Made by a program: the position numbers and the translations under genes. A DNA stretch of 64,000 bases from Muribaculaceae bacterium (GTDB lineage: Bacteria; Bacteroidota; Bacteroidia; Bacteroidales; Muribaculaceae). Where the stretch lies: positions 1,651,486 through 1,715,485 of the forward strand of contig JAMPAK010000001.1 in NCBI GenBank assembly GCA_023667285.1, given 5' to 3'. Below are positions 42,808 to 52,459 of this stretch, piece by piece. The notes below the pieces were generated by a model. The model searched no databases. It was not told where the DNA came from and saw only the letters and a program-made list of their open reading frames with translations. Each line of letters begins with the position of its first letter. The first letter of the stretch is position 1.

Positions 42808-44673
42808 TTACTTCAGCAGACGTGAGTTGAACGCCTTGAGAGTGTCGAGCACATTGCAGCGCACATGGACAAACTCCTGAATGCCGACAGCCTTGAGATC
42901 GTCCATGCAGGCGGGTGCTCCGGCCACTACAAACTCGGCTCTGCCATCGAGGTATTTGAATGCAGCGGGTGCAAGTTCGGCATATTCATCATCGCTCGAG
43001 CAAAGCACCACGATGTCGGCTCCCTTGGCGAGAGCAGCGTCTACACCTTCCTCAACTGTCTTGAAACCGAGGTTGTCTATGATCTCATATCCTGCACAAC
43101 CGAAGAAGTTGCTTGAGAACTGAGCACGTGCCAGGCGCATGGCAAGATTGCCGATGGTGAGCATGAACACCTTGGGACGGTTGGATGCAGCCTCTGTTGC
43201 CAGACGCAGAGCCTCGAAGTCGCTTGCAGCGCGCTTGGTGGGAAGTCCTGCGGGATTCTCCTCACATGCGTTGTCTGTGTGTCCACACTGGCAGGGGAGG
43301 GAGCCGTTGAGAGTGACGATCTTCTCGGCCGCCATCTCGTTGATGTTGGGATACTGGTTTGTGCCGAGCAGAATCTCCTTGCGGCGGGCCACGTCAGTGT
43401 GGCGCTTCTCAGCACTCTCGCGAACGGTGGCGGCTACAGAGCCGTTGTTGCAGCAGGCCAGAAATCCACCCTTGTCCTCGATGTCGAGGAAGAGTTTCCA
43501 GGCCTCCTTTGCGAGCGAGACAGTGAGGGTCTCAACATAATACGAGCCTCCCGCGGGGTCTACCACCTTGTCGAGGTGGCTCTCCTCTTTGAGGAGGTGC
43601 TGCTGGTTTCGGGCGATGCGCTCTGAGAATTCATCGGGCTTCTTGTAGGGGACATCGAAGGGTGTGACAGTGATTGAGTCTACACCGGCCAGGGCCGCTG
43701 ACATAGCCTCTGTCTGCGAGCGGAGCAGATTGACGTGGGCGTCATAGAGGGTCTGGTTGAAGCGTGAAGTGGCGGCGTGGGCTGTCATCTTGCAATCGTC
43801 TTTCGATTCAGGCTTGTACTGCTCCACAATCTGAGCCCACATCATGCGCGCAGCGCGAAACTTGGCAAGCTCCATGAAGAAGTTGCTCGACACACCCATG
43901 TTGAATTTGATGCGTCCGGCTACCTCTCCGGCGCTAAGACCGGCCTCAGTGAGGAGGGTCATCCATGATGCGCCCCAGGCCATTGCGTAGCCCAGCTCCT
44001 GGAAGATATAGGCGCCGGCATTTGCAAGCATCACTGAATCGACTGCCAGGACTTTGAGCCCGGGAATCTCCTTGGCTGCATTGATCAGGGCGACAGCCAT
44101 TGCAGAGACGGTCTGAGCCTCCATCTCAACACCTTTGCGGAGGGGTTTCTTGAATGGATTGAAGTCTATAGAGCCTTTGAACTTCTTCTCAGCGCCGGCT
44201 TTCTTGAGATATTCAACAAGAGCCTGTGTGAGGGGTAGTGCCTTCTTGAGGCAGCAGGCGAAGTTGATTTCGATGGCCTTGAGGTCGATTCCTTTCAGAA
44301 GGGTGTCAAGAGTCTCGAGAGTAGGCTCGGCGATATGGAACCCAAGGGAGTTGACGCCCTTAGAGATTGCATCGAGGGCAATCTTATTGGCCTCCTCGAC
44401 GGAGTCTGCTTCTATTTCCTGACGGATGAGCCAGTCGTTGTTCGTGCGGGTGCCGCGAAGATACGGGTATTCTCCCGGGAGAGAGTTGGTTGTGGCGAGG
44501 TCAGCGATATCCTCCGAGCGATACATGGGCTGGAGATTGAAGCCCTCGTTGGTGCGCCAGACAAGTTTCTTGTCGAAAGGCGCTCCTTTCAAGTCAGCCT
44601 CCACCTTAGCCTTCCATTCTGCAGTGGAGACAGGCGGGAACTGTTCAAACAATTTTTCTCTTTTTTCTGCCAT
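42808..44673 (-). CDS. mutA: Methylmalonyl-CoA mutase, small subunit
   Basis: The 621-residue partner of MutB, with the same barrel-plus-cobalamin-domain layout. The active-site and B12 motifs have decayed: the C-terminal domain has no DxHxxG sequence, as expected for the non-catalytic subunit. Family features include PLPYLRGTRTN-like sequence near residue 70 (here GEYPYLRGTRTNNDWLIRQ) and the long KPKAIEINFAC-type barrel segment. It is the first gene of the mutA-mutB pair and has an upstream -7 box. Confidence 0.94.
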   Translation of the reverse strand: MAEKREKLFEQFPPVSTAEWKAKVEADLKGAPFDKKLVWRTNEGFNLQPMYRSEDIADLATTNSLPGEYPYLRGTRTNNDWLIRQEIEADSVEEANKIALDAISKGVNSLGFHIAEPTLETLDTLLKGIDLKAIEINFACCLKKALPLTQALVEYLKKAGAEKKFKGSIDFNPFKKPLRKGVEMEAQTVSAMAVALINAAKEIPGLKVLAVDSVMLANAGAYIFQELGYAMAWGASWMTLLTEAGLSAGEVAGRIKFNMGVSSNFFMELAKFRAARMMWAQIVEQYKPESKDDCKMTAHAATSRFNQTLYDAHVNLLRSQTEAMSAALAGVDSITVTPFDVPYKKPDEFSERIARNQQHLLKEESHLDKVVDPAGGSYYVETLTVSLAKEAWKLFLDIEDKGGFLACCNNGSVAATVRESAEKRHTDVARRKEILLGTNQYPNINEMAAEKIVTLNGSLPCQCGHTDNACEENPAGLPTKRAASDFEALRLATEAASNRPKVFMLTIGNLAMRLARAQFSSNFFGCAGYEIIDNLGFKTVEEGVDAALAKGADIVVLCSSDDEYAELAPAAFKYLDGRAEFVVAGAPACMDDLKAVGIQEFVHVRCNVLDTLKAFNSRLLK

Positions 44674-44723
44674 GATTATATGGTAATTAGATCTTTTCCT
44701 GATTAGGTTGTCTTTACAATGTG

Positions 44724-44731
44724 CAAAGATA
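44724..44731 (-). promoter_or_regulatory. -7 box of mutA-mutB
   Basis: TATCTTTG on the minus strand, about 50 bases before the mutA ATG. The -33 region is T-rich (TTTTTCC) without the consensus G. Confidence 0.55.
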
Positions 44732-44769
44732 GTGGTTATTTTCCTAATTACGGAAAAATTTCATTAAAA

Positions 44770-44795
44770 AATCTCCTCGTGTCGGCGAGGAGATT
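44770..44795 (-). terminator. Intrinsic terminator after rlmD
   Basis: AATCTCCTCG (44770-44779) and CGAGGAGATT (44786-44795) form a perfect 10-bp stem with a 6-base loop. On the minus strand the stem is followed by TTTTTT. It closes the lysC-to-rlmD run. Confidence 0.88.
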
Positions 44796-44816
44796 GCGTG
44801 GGAGACGTTTTCTGTG

Positions 44817-46229
44817 CTATTTCCTTAGCTTGAGGGCTACTACATTTTCCACATGCTGTGTGTGAGGGAACATGTCGACGGGCTGCACGGCCGTGATATC
44901 ATATTTTTCATGAAGCATGGCAAGGTCGCGCGCTTGAGTGGCCGGGTTGCAGCTAACGTAGACGATCCGCCCGGGCTCGGCATTGAGAATGACCTTGACG
45001 ACATCCTCGTGCATCCCGGCGCGAGGCGGGTCGACAATCATCACGTCCGGCCTGCCGTGACGTTCAATGAATCCGTCGGTCAACACATCTTTCATGTCTC
45101 CGGCATAGAACTCAGTGTTGGCCAGTCCGTTGGCGGCTGCGTTTATCTTGGCATCCTCAATGGCGTCAGGGACATATTCGATGCCGATGACATGACGGGC
45201 ATTGCGGGCCAGGAAGCAGGCTATTGTCCCGGTGCCTGTGTAGAGGTCGTAAACAAGTTCATTTCCGGTCAGTGCGGCAAACTCGCGAGCCACAGAGTAA
45301 AGCCTGTAAGCCTGCTGGGAGTTTGTCTGATAAAAGGATTTTGGACCCACACGGAACCGCAGTCCTTCCATCTCTTCCTCGATATAGTCCTTGCCCTTCC
45401 ATGTCACGATGTCGAGATCTGCTATTGTGTCGTTGACCTTAGTGTTGACGACATAGAAGAGGGATGTCACCTCAGGGAAATGCTCTGAGATTGCCTCCAT
45501 CAATCGGGTTATTTTCTCTTTGTCATCCTCGCCTACGCTCATCACGGCCATCACATCTCCTGTGGAGGCAATTCTTATCATGAGCGTGCGCAGGAACCCA
45601 TGATTCTCCTTGAGATTGTAGAACGTATAGCCATTCTCCTTGCCAAACTCCTTGATGAAGAGGCGCAGGCGGTTGCCAAGGTCATCCTGGAGATGGCATT
45701 TCTCTATGTCAAGCACCTTGTCGAAGGCTCCGGGGATATGGAATCCGGCTGCGCGGCGGTCAGGAAACTCCTCGCCTGAGCGTAGCTGGTCGAACGTAAG
45801 CCACATCTTGTCAGAGAAGGTATATTCCATCTTGTTGCGGTATTCCCATATTTTCTCGGACCCCAGTATGGGTGTGATTTCAGGGTAGGGGATTTTGGCT
45901 ATGCGGTCGAGGCAGTCCTTGACCTGCTTCTGCTTGCATGCGAGTTGGAAATCGTAGGGTAGATGCTGCCAACGGCATCCGCCACAGATGGTGAAATGTG
46001 AGCATCTTGGGCCGACACGGATAGGTGAGGGTGTGGTGAGGCGCTCGATGTGTCCCTCCGCATAGTTGCGTTTCTTGCGGTCAATCTTGACATCGGCGAT
46101 ATCTCCCGGAGCGCCAAACGGGATGAAGACCACCATTTCGTCGACACGGGCGAGCGAGTTGCCCTCAGCGGCTACATCCTTTATCTCTACTCCCTCGATG
46201 AGCGGGAGTTCCTTGCGTTTTCTACTCAT
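44817..46229 (-). CDS. rlmD: 23S rRNA (uracil-C5)-methyltransferase, RlmD/RumA type
   Basis: Makes m5U in 23S rRNA using SAM. The 470-residue protein begins with a TRAM domain (about 10-65). The Fe-S cluster cysteines are Cys76, Cys82, Cys85 (CSHFTICGGC) and Cys176 (EKCHLQDD), spaced as in E. coli RlmD. The methyltransferase domain has DLYTGTGTIACFLA, VDPPRAGMHE and the nucleophile Cys in VYVSCNPATQARDL. Which uracil it modifies (1939, 747 or both, RlmCD-like) cannot be told from this sequence. It is the last gene of its operon and lies 49 bases after glmM. Confidence 0.9.
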   Translation of the reverse strand: MSRKRKELPLIEGVEIKDVAAEGNSLARVDEMVVFIPFGAPGDIADVKIDRKKRNYAEGHIERLTTPSPIRVGPRCSHFTICGGCRWQHLPYDFQLACKQKQVKDCLDRIAKIPYPEITPILGSEKIWEYRNKMEYTFSDKMWLTFDQLRSGEEFPDRRAAGFHIPGAFDKVLDIEKCHLQDDLGNRLRLFIKEFGKENGYTFYNLKENHGFLRTLMIRIASTGDVMAVMSVGEDDKEKITRLMEAISEHFPEVTSLFYVVNTKVNDTIADLDIVTWKGKDYIEEEMEGLRFRVGPKSFYQTNSQQAYRLYSVAREFAALTGNELVYDLYTGTGTIACFLARNARHVIGIEYVPDAIEDAKINAAANGLANTEFYAGDMKDVLTDGFIERHGRPDVMIVDPPRAGMHEDVVKVILNAEPGRIVYVSCNPATQARDLAMLHEKYDITAVQPVDMFPHTQHVENVVALKLRK

Positions 46230-46278
46230 ACTAAAGTCGATGGCCGATATATAGATGTGCTAAACTTAAAAAATACTG

Positions 46279-47670
46279 TTATTTGGCTATGATTCCGGCT
46301 ATTATCTCCTTGATGGACTCAGCGAGGGCATCAGCCTCTTGCATTGTGGCGGCTTCGCTGTAGATACGGATGATAGGCTCGGTGTTTGATTTACGCAGAT
46401 GCACCCATGAGTCCTTGAAATCGATTTTCACGCCGTCGATGTCTGTGATCTTCTCGCCGGCAAAACGTGTCTTGATGGCATCGAGGATGGCATCGACATC
46501 AAGGTCGGGCGTGAGTTCCATCTTGTTTTTGGCGATTTCATATGCGGGATATGTCTTGCGCAGTTCTGAGACCTTCTTGCCGCTCTTGGCAAGGAGGGTG
46601 AGGAAGAGTGCAACGCCCACAAGAGCGTCGCGGCCATAATGAGCGGCGGGATATATCACGCCTCCATTTCCTTCGCCTCCTATCACAGCGCCTGTCTCCT
46701 TCATCTTGGTGGTCACGTTGACCTCACCGACGGCAGCGGCGCTGTAAGTGCATCCACGTGCCTCAGTGACATCGCGGAGTGCGCGCGAAGAACTCAGGTT
46801 GCTGACAGTCGGTCCGGGTGTGTTGGCCAGGATATAGTCTGCGATGGAAACGAGTGTGTACTCCTCAACAAACATCTCTCCGTTCTCCATCACGATGGCG
46901 AGACGATCGACGTCAGGGTCGACGACAAAACCCACATCAGCGCGTCCGTCGGCCATGAGTTCTGAGATTTGGGTGAGGTTCTGAGGGATAGGCTCAGGTG
47001 TATGGGCAAAACGTCCGGTAGCCTCACAGTTGAGCTCGATGATATTCTTGACGCCGAGTGCCTTGAGTAACTGTGGGATGACAATGCCTCCCACCGAGTT
47101 GACTGCATCGACAGCCACGGTGAAACCTGCTTTGGCAATGGCGTCGGTGTCAACAAGGTCGAGTGCCAGGACCTGTTCGATGTGGCGGCGGTTGTATGTC
47201 TCGTTCTTGAAGATGTGGCCGAGTTTCTCGACGGGTGCGAATGTGTAGTCGCCCTCTTCGGCTATGCGGAGCACCTCGCGGCCCTGCTCATCGTTGAGAA
47301 ACTCACCCTTATCGTTGAGCAGTTTGAGCGCATTCCACTGGATGGGGTTGTGGCTGGCTGTGAGTATGATGCCTCCACAGGCACCCTCGCCAGTCACGGC
47401 TATCTCAGTGGTCGGGGTGGAAGCAAGACCGATGTTGACCACATCAAAGCCCATTGCTGTCAGAGTGGAGCAGACCAGGCTATCAACCATGGGGCCGCTC
47501 AGACGCGCATCGCGACCCACGACTAGGAGGTTTGACTTGACTTTAGTGCTACGTGAGATAAATGTGGCATAAGCTGCGGTGAACTTCACTATATCTACGG
47601 GCGAAAGGCCGTCGCCGGGCTTTCCGCCTATGGTTCCGCGGATGCCGGAAATAGATTTTATCAAAGACAT
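46279..47670 (-). CDS. glmM: Phosphoglucosamine mutase (GlmM-type alpha-D-phosphohexomutase)
   Basis: Converts glucosamine-6-phosphate to glucosamine-1-phosphate for UDP-GlcNAc synthesis. The 463-residue protein has the four hexomutase sites: phosphoserine loop LTASHNPIQWNA (Ser106), metal loop DPDVDRL, sugar loop GGEGNGGV, and phosphate-binding KSNTEPIIRIYSEA. The family opening SISGIRGTIGG is present. Phosphomannomutases share these motifs, but the opening and the SNTEP variant are those of proteins annotated GlmM in Bacteroidetes. The start abuts the DUF4827 stop, with no gap. Confidence 0.88.
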   Translation of the reverse strand: MSLIKSISGIRGTIGGKPGDGLSPVDIVKFTAAYATFISRSTKVKSNLLVVGRDARLSGPMVDSLVCSTLTAMGFDVVNIGLASTPTTEIAVTGEGACGGIILTASHNPIQWNALKLLNDKGEFLNDEQGREVLRIAEEGDYTFAPVEKLGHIFKNETYNRRHIEQVLALDLVDTDAIAKAGFTVAVDAVNSVGGIVIPQLLKALGVKNIIELNCEATGRFAHTPEPIPQNLTQISELMADGRADVGFVVDPDVDRLAIVMENGEMFVEEYTLVSIADYILANTPGPTVSNLSSSRALRDVTEARGCTYSAAAVGEVNVTTKMKETGAVIGGEGNGGVIYPAAHYGRDALVGVALFLTLLAKSGKKVSELRKTYPAYEIAKNKMELTPDLDVDAILDAIKTRFAGEKITDIDGVKIDFKDSWVHLRKSNTEPIIRIYSEAATMQEADALAESIKEIIAGIIAK

Positions 47671-48240
47671 TTATAATGCGGGTTTATAGTAAGATATTTC
47701 ATAAAGATAGGGAGTGACATATGACATGTCGTTCTCAGGGCCGGCCTGTGATTTGACCACAAGGTTGATCTTGCAGTTGTAGCCGAGATATTTCATGGGG
47801 AGCTGGATTCCTTCGCCATACTGATAGGACTGGGTATTGTAGTAGTCCTCGAAAATGAAGTAGGTCGAAGGCATAGCCATGTTGTTGGCATTTCCTGATC
47901 CGACATTCAGCGCACCGATGACATATGTCATCAGGTTGTAGCGCATGTAGCGGAAATAAACGGGGTCGTCTTTCTCGGCTTTATCATCGGGGGTGGGGTT
48001 GAGAAGCACTTGCATATACACATTGCGCTCGTCATCAATCCTGTAGTATGGGGCGTCTGGCCCCATCTCGAAGATTGTGTCTGCCGGGACATGGTCTACG
48101 ACGCGGTGCTGGGCCAGAAAGGAGTTGACTGCCTTGGTCTCGTCGCTGAGAAGTTCAGCATAACTCTTGTTGTCGCTGCAGGATGTGGCCGTGATGAGGA
48201 GAGAACACACGGAAAGTATGGAAAGAAATAGTTTGTTCAT
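47671..48240 (-). CDS. DUF4827 lipoprotein
   Basis: A 189-residue lipoprotein with a signal peptide and lipobox (LLITATSCSD, Cys at about 21). The mature sequence fits DUF4827: YAELLSDETKAVNSFLAQH at the N-terminus, then a middle with APYYRIDDERNVYMQVL and the closing VTPYLYEISYYKPAL. The closing part resembles FKBP-like proteins in the group (a link I hold loosely). Its function is unknown. The ATG overlaps the nrnA stop by four bases and glmM follows directly. It likely sits in the outer membrane or periplasmic leaflet. Confidence 0.82.
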   Translation of the reverse strand: MNKLFLSILSVCSLLITATSCSDNKSYAELLSDETKAVNSFLAQHRVVDHVPADTIFEMGPDAPYYRIDDERNVYMQVLLNPTPDDKAEKDDPVYFRYMRYNLMTYVIGALNVGSGNANNMAMPSTYFIFEDYYNTQSYQYGEGIQLPMKYLGYNCKINLVVKSQAGPENDMSYVTPYLYEISYYKPAL

Positions 48241-49289
48241 AGATATATGTCGTATTCCGGAATTATTGACTGGAGATAGGTCAGTGCGTCTGAGAGGGAG
48301 CCGTTGAAGTCTCCACCGGCAGCATTGACATGGCCTCCGCCCCCGAAGTGCTGCTCGCAGATCTTATTGACCGGGAAGTCACCCTTACTTCTCATGGAGA
48401 CCTTGACACTGTCGGGAGTATCCTCGCGCAGGAACACAGACCATGTCACCTCAGGGATGGAGAGGGGAGTGTTGACAAGCCCCTCGGTGTCACCCTTGGT
48501 GTAGTCGAACTCATCGAGTTCCTTACGGCTGAGTGTGATGAGTCCCATGCGGTGCTCCTTGAAAATCTCCATGCGGAAGCGGGCATAGCCCATCAGGCGT
48601 ATGCGTGTCTCCGATGAGGTGTCCATGACAAGTTTGTAGAGATTGTCCTTGTCAATCCCCTTGCGCATCAGGTCGTATATGATGAGGTAGAGGTCGGGGT
48701 CGTTGGAGTTATATGTGAAATGGCCGGTATCGGTCATCATGCCGGTGTAAATGTCGGCGGCGGCTCCACGGCTCAGTCTTTTGGCCCATCCGGCCTGATA
48801 GAGAAACAGGTATAGGAGTGCCGAGGTGGAGGATATCTCAGGGTCTGAGATCATCACATCTGCATCAATCTCCGGGTCGAGGTGATGGTCGATGACTACT
48901 CTGTGGGCCTTGGATGCCTCGACGAGAGGACCAAGGCGATCTATGCGCTTCAGGCAGTTGAAGTCGAGACAGAATATCAGGTCGGCCGAATGTATCAGCA
49001 TGGCGGCCCGGTCACCCTGGCGTGTGGCTGCCACTATCTCCCTCACTCCCGGCAGGAACTGAAGGGAGCGTGGGGCGCAGTCTGCCGTAACTACGTTGGC
49101 TTCCTTGCCGAGCGAGTGAAGCACTGAGCACAGGGCTGTCGATGACCCCAAGGCATCACCGTCAGGGCTGACGTGGCAGGTTATCACGATTGATTGGGAT
49201 GCCAGCACGAGCTGCTTGATCCTGTCGACGGCCTCCTGTGGTATCACCCGGGCAAACCGATGGCGTCGCAATGGCTCTTGTGTCATCAT
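48237..49289 (-). CDS. nrnA: DHH-family oligoribonuclease / pAp phosphatase (NrnA-type)
   Basis: Degrades short RNA oligonucleotides and dephosphorylates pAp in characterised NrnA proteins. The 350-residue protein has the DHH domain with HVSPDGDALGSS, CLDFNCLKRID and VIDHHLDPEID (the DHH motif). Then comes a DHHA1 domain with the glycine-rich GGGGHVNAAGG. Start MMTQEPLRRHRFARVIPQEA follows the family in Bacteroidales. It overlaps the genes on both sides by four bases (OPT before, DUF4827 after). Confidence 0.9.
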   Translation of the reverse strand: MMTQEPLRRHRFARVIPQEAVDRIKQLVLASQSIVITCHVSPDGDALGSSTALCSVLHSLGKEANVVTADCAPRSLQFLPGVREIVAATRQGDRAAMLIHSADLIFCLDFNCLKRIDRLGPLVEASKAHRVVIDHHLDPEIDADVMISDPEISSTSALLYLFLYQAGWAKRLSRGAAADIYTGMMTDTGHFTYNSNDPDLYLIIYDLMRKGIDKDNLYKLVMDTSSETRIRLMGYARFRMEIFKEHRMGLITLSRKELDEFDYTKGDTEGLVNTPLSIPEVTWSVFLREDTPDSVKVSMRSKGDFPVNKICEQHFGGGGHVNAAGGDFNGSLSDALTYLQSIIPEYDIYL

Positions 49290-51268
49290 GCCTTCTTAGC
49301 CTGCATGGAGTCCCATGCGAGATATATGATTAGGAGTGCGTAGACAACGAGTCCGGCCCACTGGTTGGCTATCGGTGACATACCGGCGTCATATGTGAAT
49401 CCGAGGAAGCGTGTCAAGGCAGCGAAGACTCCGAAAAGCGCGCCTCCGGCTATGAGGCCGGATGAGATAAGTGTGCCGCGGTCCATGCGGGCTGCATTGA
49501 CGTCCTTGTCCTTGGAGCGTGTGCTGACATACCATGAGATGGCACCACCAATCAGCAGCGGTGTGTTGAGCGAGAGGGGGATGAACATGCCAAGGCAGAA
49601 GGCCAGCGCGGGTACGCCGAGCCAGTTGAGGAGAAGGGCGAGGACTGCACCGGTTAGGTAGAGAATCCAGGGTGTGTCGCCCCCCATCATGAGTGGCTCT
49701 ATCACCTTTGCCATGGCATTTGCCTGAGGAGCCACAAGGGCATTGTCACCGGTGAAGCCATAGACCTTGTTGAGAAGGAGGATCACACCACCCACTGTGG
49801 CTGCTGAGACGAGTGTCCCGAGGAATTTCCATGTCTCCTGCTTTCGTGGTGTCGATCCGAGCCAGTAGCCCACCTTGAGGTCTGTGACGAATCCGCCTGC
49901 CATAGAGAGTGCTGTGCATACAACTCCACCTATCACCATAGAGGCGACGATGCCCGAGGTGCCGCTGAGACCTATGCCGACGAATATGGCCGAGGCAATG
50001 ATAAGTGTCATGAGCGTCATGCCAGAGACGGGGTTTGAACCAACAATGGCAATGGCATTAGCAGCAACGGTGGTGAAGAGGAAGGCTATCACAGTGACCA
50101 CAATCCACGCCACGAGTGCCTGCCAGAATGTGTTGATGACGCCTGCCCAGAAGAAAATCAGGACAGCTGCGAGCGCGAGGGCTGTGAAGAATACTATATG
50201 CTTCATGGAGATATCTGTCTGCCAGCGGACAGTGCTCTGAGAGGAGGTGTTCCCCTTGAGCTCGCGCCCGGCAAGCCCGACGGCATCGCGGATGATGGGC
50301 CACGACTTGACAATGCCGATGATGCCGGCCATTGCAATGCCGCCGATACCAATCATGCGGGCATAGTTGCTGAAGATGTCGCCAGGCTCGAGGCTCTGAA
50401 TCTCAGGAGCGCCATATGTGCCGAGAAGGGGAATGATGACCCACCACACAAACAGCGAGCCGGCGAATATGATGAATGCGTAGCGCAGACCGATTATATA
50501 GCCGAGACCAAGCACGGCGGCGCCAGTGTTGCAGCTCATGGCCAGGCGGGTTTTCTCTGCCAGGGCCTGCCCCCATCCTGTGGCCAGTGTGTTGAGAGTG
50601 CCTGCCCAGAAACCGAATGTCTCAACGATGTAGTCGTAGATTCCGCCGATGAGCGAGGCAATCACAAGAGTCTTGGCCTGACCATCTTCTGTATCACCCT
50701 TGCTGATGCCGCTTGCAAGTACCTGAGTGGTGGCTGTGGCCTCCGGGAAGGGATATTTGCCGTGCATATCCTTCACGAAATATTTGCGGAAGGGGATAAA
50801 GAACAGTATGCCGAGGACTCCGCCTAGAAGCGAACTGAGGAATATCTGGAAGAAGTTGACGGAGATTTCAGGATATTTAGCCTGAAGTATGTAGAGGGCA
50901 GGAAGAGTGAAGATGGCACCGGCCACTATGACGCCGGAGCATGCGCCTATTGACTGGATCATCACATTCTGCCCAAGGGGGTTTTCCTTCTTTCTCCACT
51001 TTGAGAAGCCTACGGCTATGATGGCGATGGGGATTGCGGCCTCGAACACCTGACCCACTTTCAGGCCCAGGTAGGCAGCCGCGGCGCTGAAGATGACGGC
51101 TAGGATAAGGCCCATAGTCACTGAATAAGGTGTCACTTCGGCATACTCGCGGGCAGGGTGCATGACGGGACGATAGTCCTCGTCGGCTCCAAGCTCGCGG
51201 AATGCGTTTTCAGGGAGTTCAAGAGGATCGGCGTCGAGCCTTACCTCTCGGTTGGTGTTTTCTGACAT
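49286..51268 (-). CDS. OPT-family oligopeptide transporter
   Basis: A 660-residue polytopic membrane protein of the OPT family, bacterial branch. About 14-16 hydrophobic segments are visible. Typical stretches are VTPYSVTMGLILAVIFSAAAAYLGLKVGQ near the N-terminus (shown here in part: VTPYSVTMGLILAVIF), FIPFRKYFVKDMHGKYPFPE, and GWGQALAEKTRLAMSCNTGA. It probably imports small peptides or metal chelates with protons; the exact substrate cannot be read. It overlaps nrnA by four bases and follows lysA by 39. Peptide uptake fits the nearby amino-acid synthesis genes only loosely. Confidence 0.9.
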   Translation of the reverse strand: MSENTNREVRLDADPLELPENAFRELGADEDYRPVMHPAREYAEVTPYSVTMGLILAVIFSAAAAYLGLKVGQVFEAAIPIAIIAVGFSKWRKKENPLGQNVMIQSIGACSGVIVAGAIFTLPALYILQAKYPEISVNFFQIFLSSLLGGVLGILFFIPFRKYFVKDMHGKYPFPEATATTQVLASGISKGDTEDGQAKTLVIASLIGGIYDYIVETFGFWAGTLNTLATGWGQALAEKTRLAMSCNTGAAVLGLGYIIGLRYAFIIFAGSLFVWWVIIPLLGTYGAPEIQSLEPGDIFSNYARMIGIGGIAMAGIIGIVKSWPIIRDAVGLAGRELKGNTSSQSTVRWQTDISMKHIVFFTALALAAVLIFFWAGVINTFWQALVAWIVVTVIAFLFTTVAANAIAIVGSNPVSGMTLMTLIIASAIFVGIGLSGTSGIVASMVIGGVVCTALSMAGGFVTDLKVGYWLGSTPRKQETWKFLGTLVSAATVGGVILLLNKVYGFTGDNALVAPQANAMAKVIEPLMMGGDTPWILYLTGAVLALLLNWLGVPALAFCLGMFIPLSLNTPLLIGGAISWYVSTRSKDKDVNAARMDRGTLISSGLIAGGALFGVFAALTRFLGFTYDAGMSPIANQWAGLVVYALLIIYLAWDSMQAKKA

Positions 51269-51307
51269 CTAATAATGTGGTTTATTGATTTACACTGTTG
51301 TCTTTCG

Positions 51308-52459
51308 TTATTTGCCGTAGAGATATGAAGAGGGGAGCGGACGGCAGTTGTATTGCGAGGCCATTGTCTCACCATAGGCACCTGCAGAGCGGATGGCCAG
51401 GAAGTCGCCTCGGCGGATGGCCGGGAGCCGCTCGTCTGTCCCGAAAATATCAGACGACTCACAGATTGGACCCACTACATCATAGTGATGAAGCTCGCCC
51501 GAGGGGGAGGAAAGGTTCTCAATCTTGTGATGAGCATTATAGAGCGCCGGGCGTATGAGGTCTGTCATCCCGGCATCGACAATTGCAAAGCGTTTGTCAG
51601 TCCCTTCCTTGACATAAAGCACCCTGGTGATTAGTGAGCCGCACTGGGCGACGATAGATCTTCCCAACTCAAAGTGAATAGTCTGGCCCTGCCTGATGTG
51701 GAGATGATTGCGGAATGTCTTGAAGTAACTCTCGAAGTCAGGGATGGGGTGTCTCTCAGGGTCTGCATAGTCTACTCCGAGGCCACCGCCAACATTGATG
51801 TGCTTGAACGATATATCTATCTTCTCATATTCATCCTGCAGAGAGTTGATGGTGTCGCACAGGAGCATGAATGGCTCCATAGCGGTGATCTGCGACCCTA
51901 TGTGGAAATGAAGCCCGGTGAGGTCGATGGAGGGGAGGGAGATGGCCAGGTCTATGGCATCGCGAAGCCGGCTGAGATGAATGCCGAATTTGTTCTCGGC
52001 AGTCCCGGTGGTGATATATTCATGTGTGTGAGCGTCGATGTCAGGGTTAACCCTGAGTGCGACACGCGCGGTCTTGCCCATTGCTGAGGCAATCTCGTCA
52101 ATGACAGTCAGTTCAGCCTCAGACTCAACGTTGAATCCACCGATTTCGTTCTCGAGCCCCAGGATTATTTCAGCGTCCGTCTTGCCTACGCCTGCAAACA
52201 CTATGTCGCTGCTCTTGAATCCGGCTTCGAGAGCGGCATGGATCTCTCCGCCGCTCACCACGTCTATGCCCAGACCAGCTCCCTGTATGCGGCGCAGAAT
52301 GCCGGGATTGCAGTTGGCCTTTATGGCATAGTGGACTTTGAAGCGGTCATCGCGAGCCGTGCGCTTGACTTCTGCCAGGGTGCGCTCAAGCAGATTGAGG
52401 TCATAGAAGTAGAACGGTGTCTCGAGGTCGCGAAATTCAGATAGTGGGAATCGTGTCAT
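51308..52459 (-). CDS. lysA: Diaminopimelate decarboxylase
   Basis: A PLP enzyme that makes lysine from meso-diaminopimelate. The 383-residue fold-type III protein has the PLP lysine in HYAIKANCNPGIL, the histidine in LTGLHFHIGSQIT, the phosphate-binding GGGLGVDY, and the active-site Cys in CESSDIFG near the C-terminus. The start is ATG at 52459 with an ATGA overlap with lysC. Family length is about 385-420, so it is on the short side but complete. Together lysC and lysA cover the first and last steps of lysine synthesis. Confidence 0.93.
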   Translation of the reverse strand: MTRFPLSEFRDLETPFYFYDLNLLERTLAEVKRTARDDRFKVHYAIKANCNPGILRRIQGAGLGIDVVSGGEIHAALEAGFKSSDIVFAGVGKTDAEIILGLENEIGGFNVESEAELTVIDEIASAMGKTARVALRVNPDIDAHTHEYITTGTAENKFGIHLSRLRDAIDLAISLPSIDLTGLHFHIGSQITAMEPFMLLCDTINSLQDEYEKIDISFKHINVGGGLGVDYADPERHPIPDFESYFKTFRNHLHIRQGQTIHFELGRSIVAQCGSLITRVLYVKEGTDKRFAIVDAGMTDLIRPALYNAHHKIENLSSPSGELHHYDVVGPICESSDIFGTDERLPAIRRGDFLAIRSAGAYGETMASQYNCRPLPSSYLYGK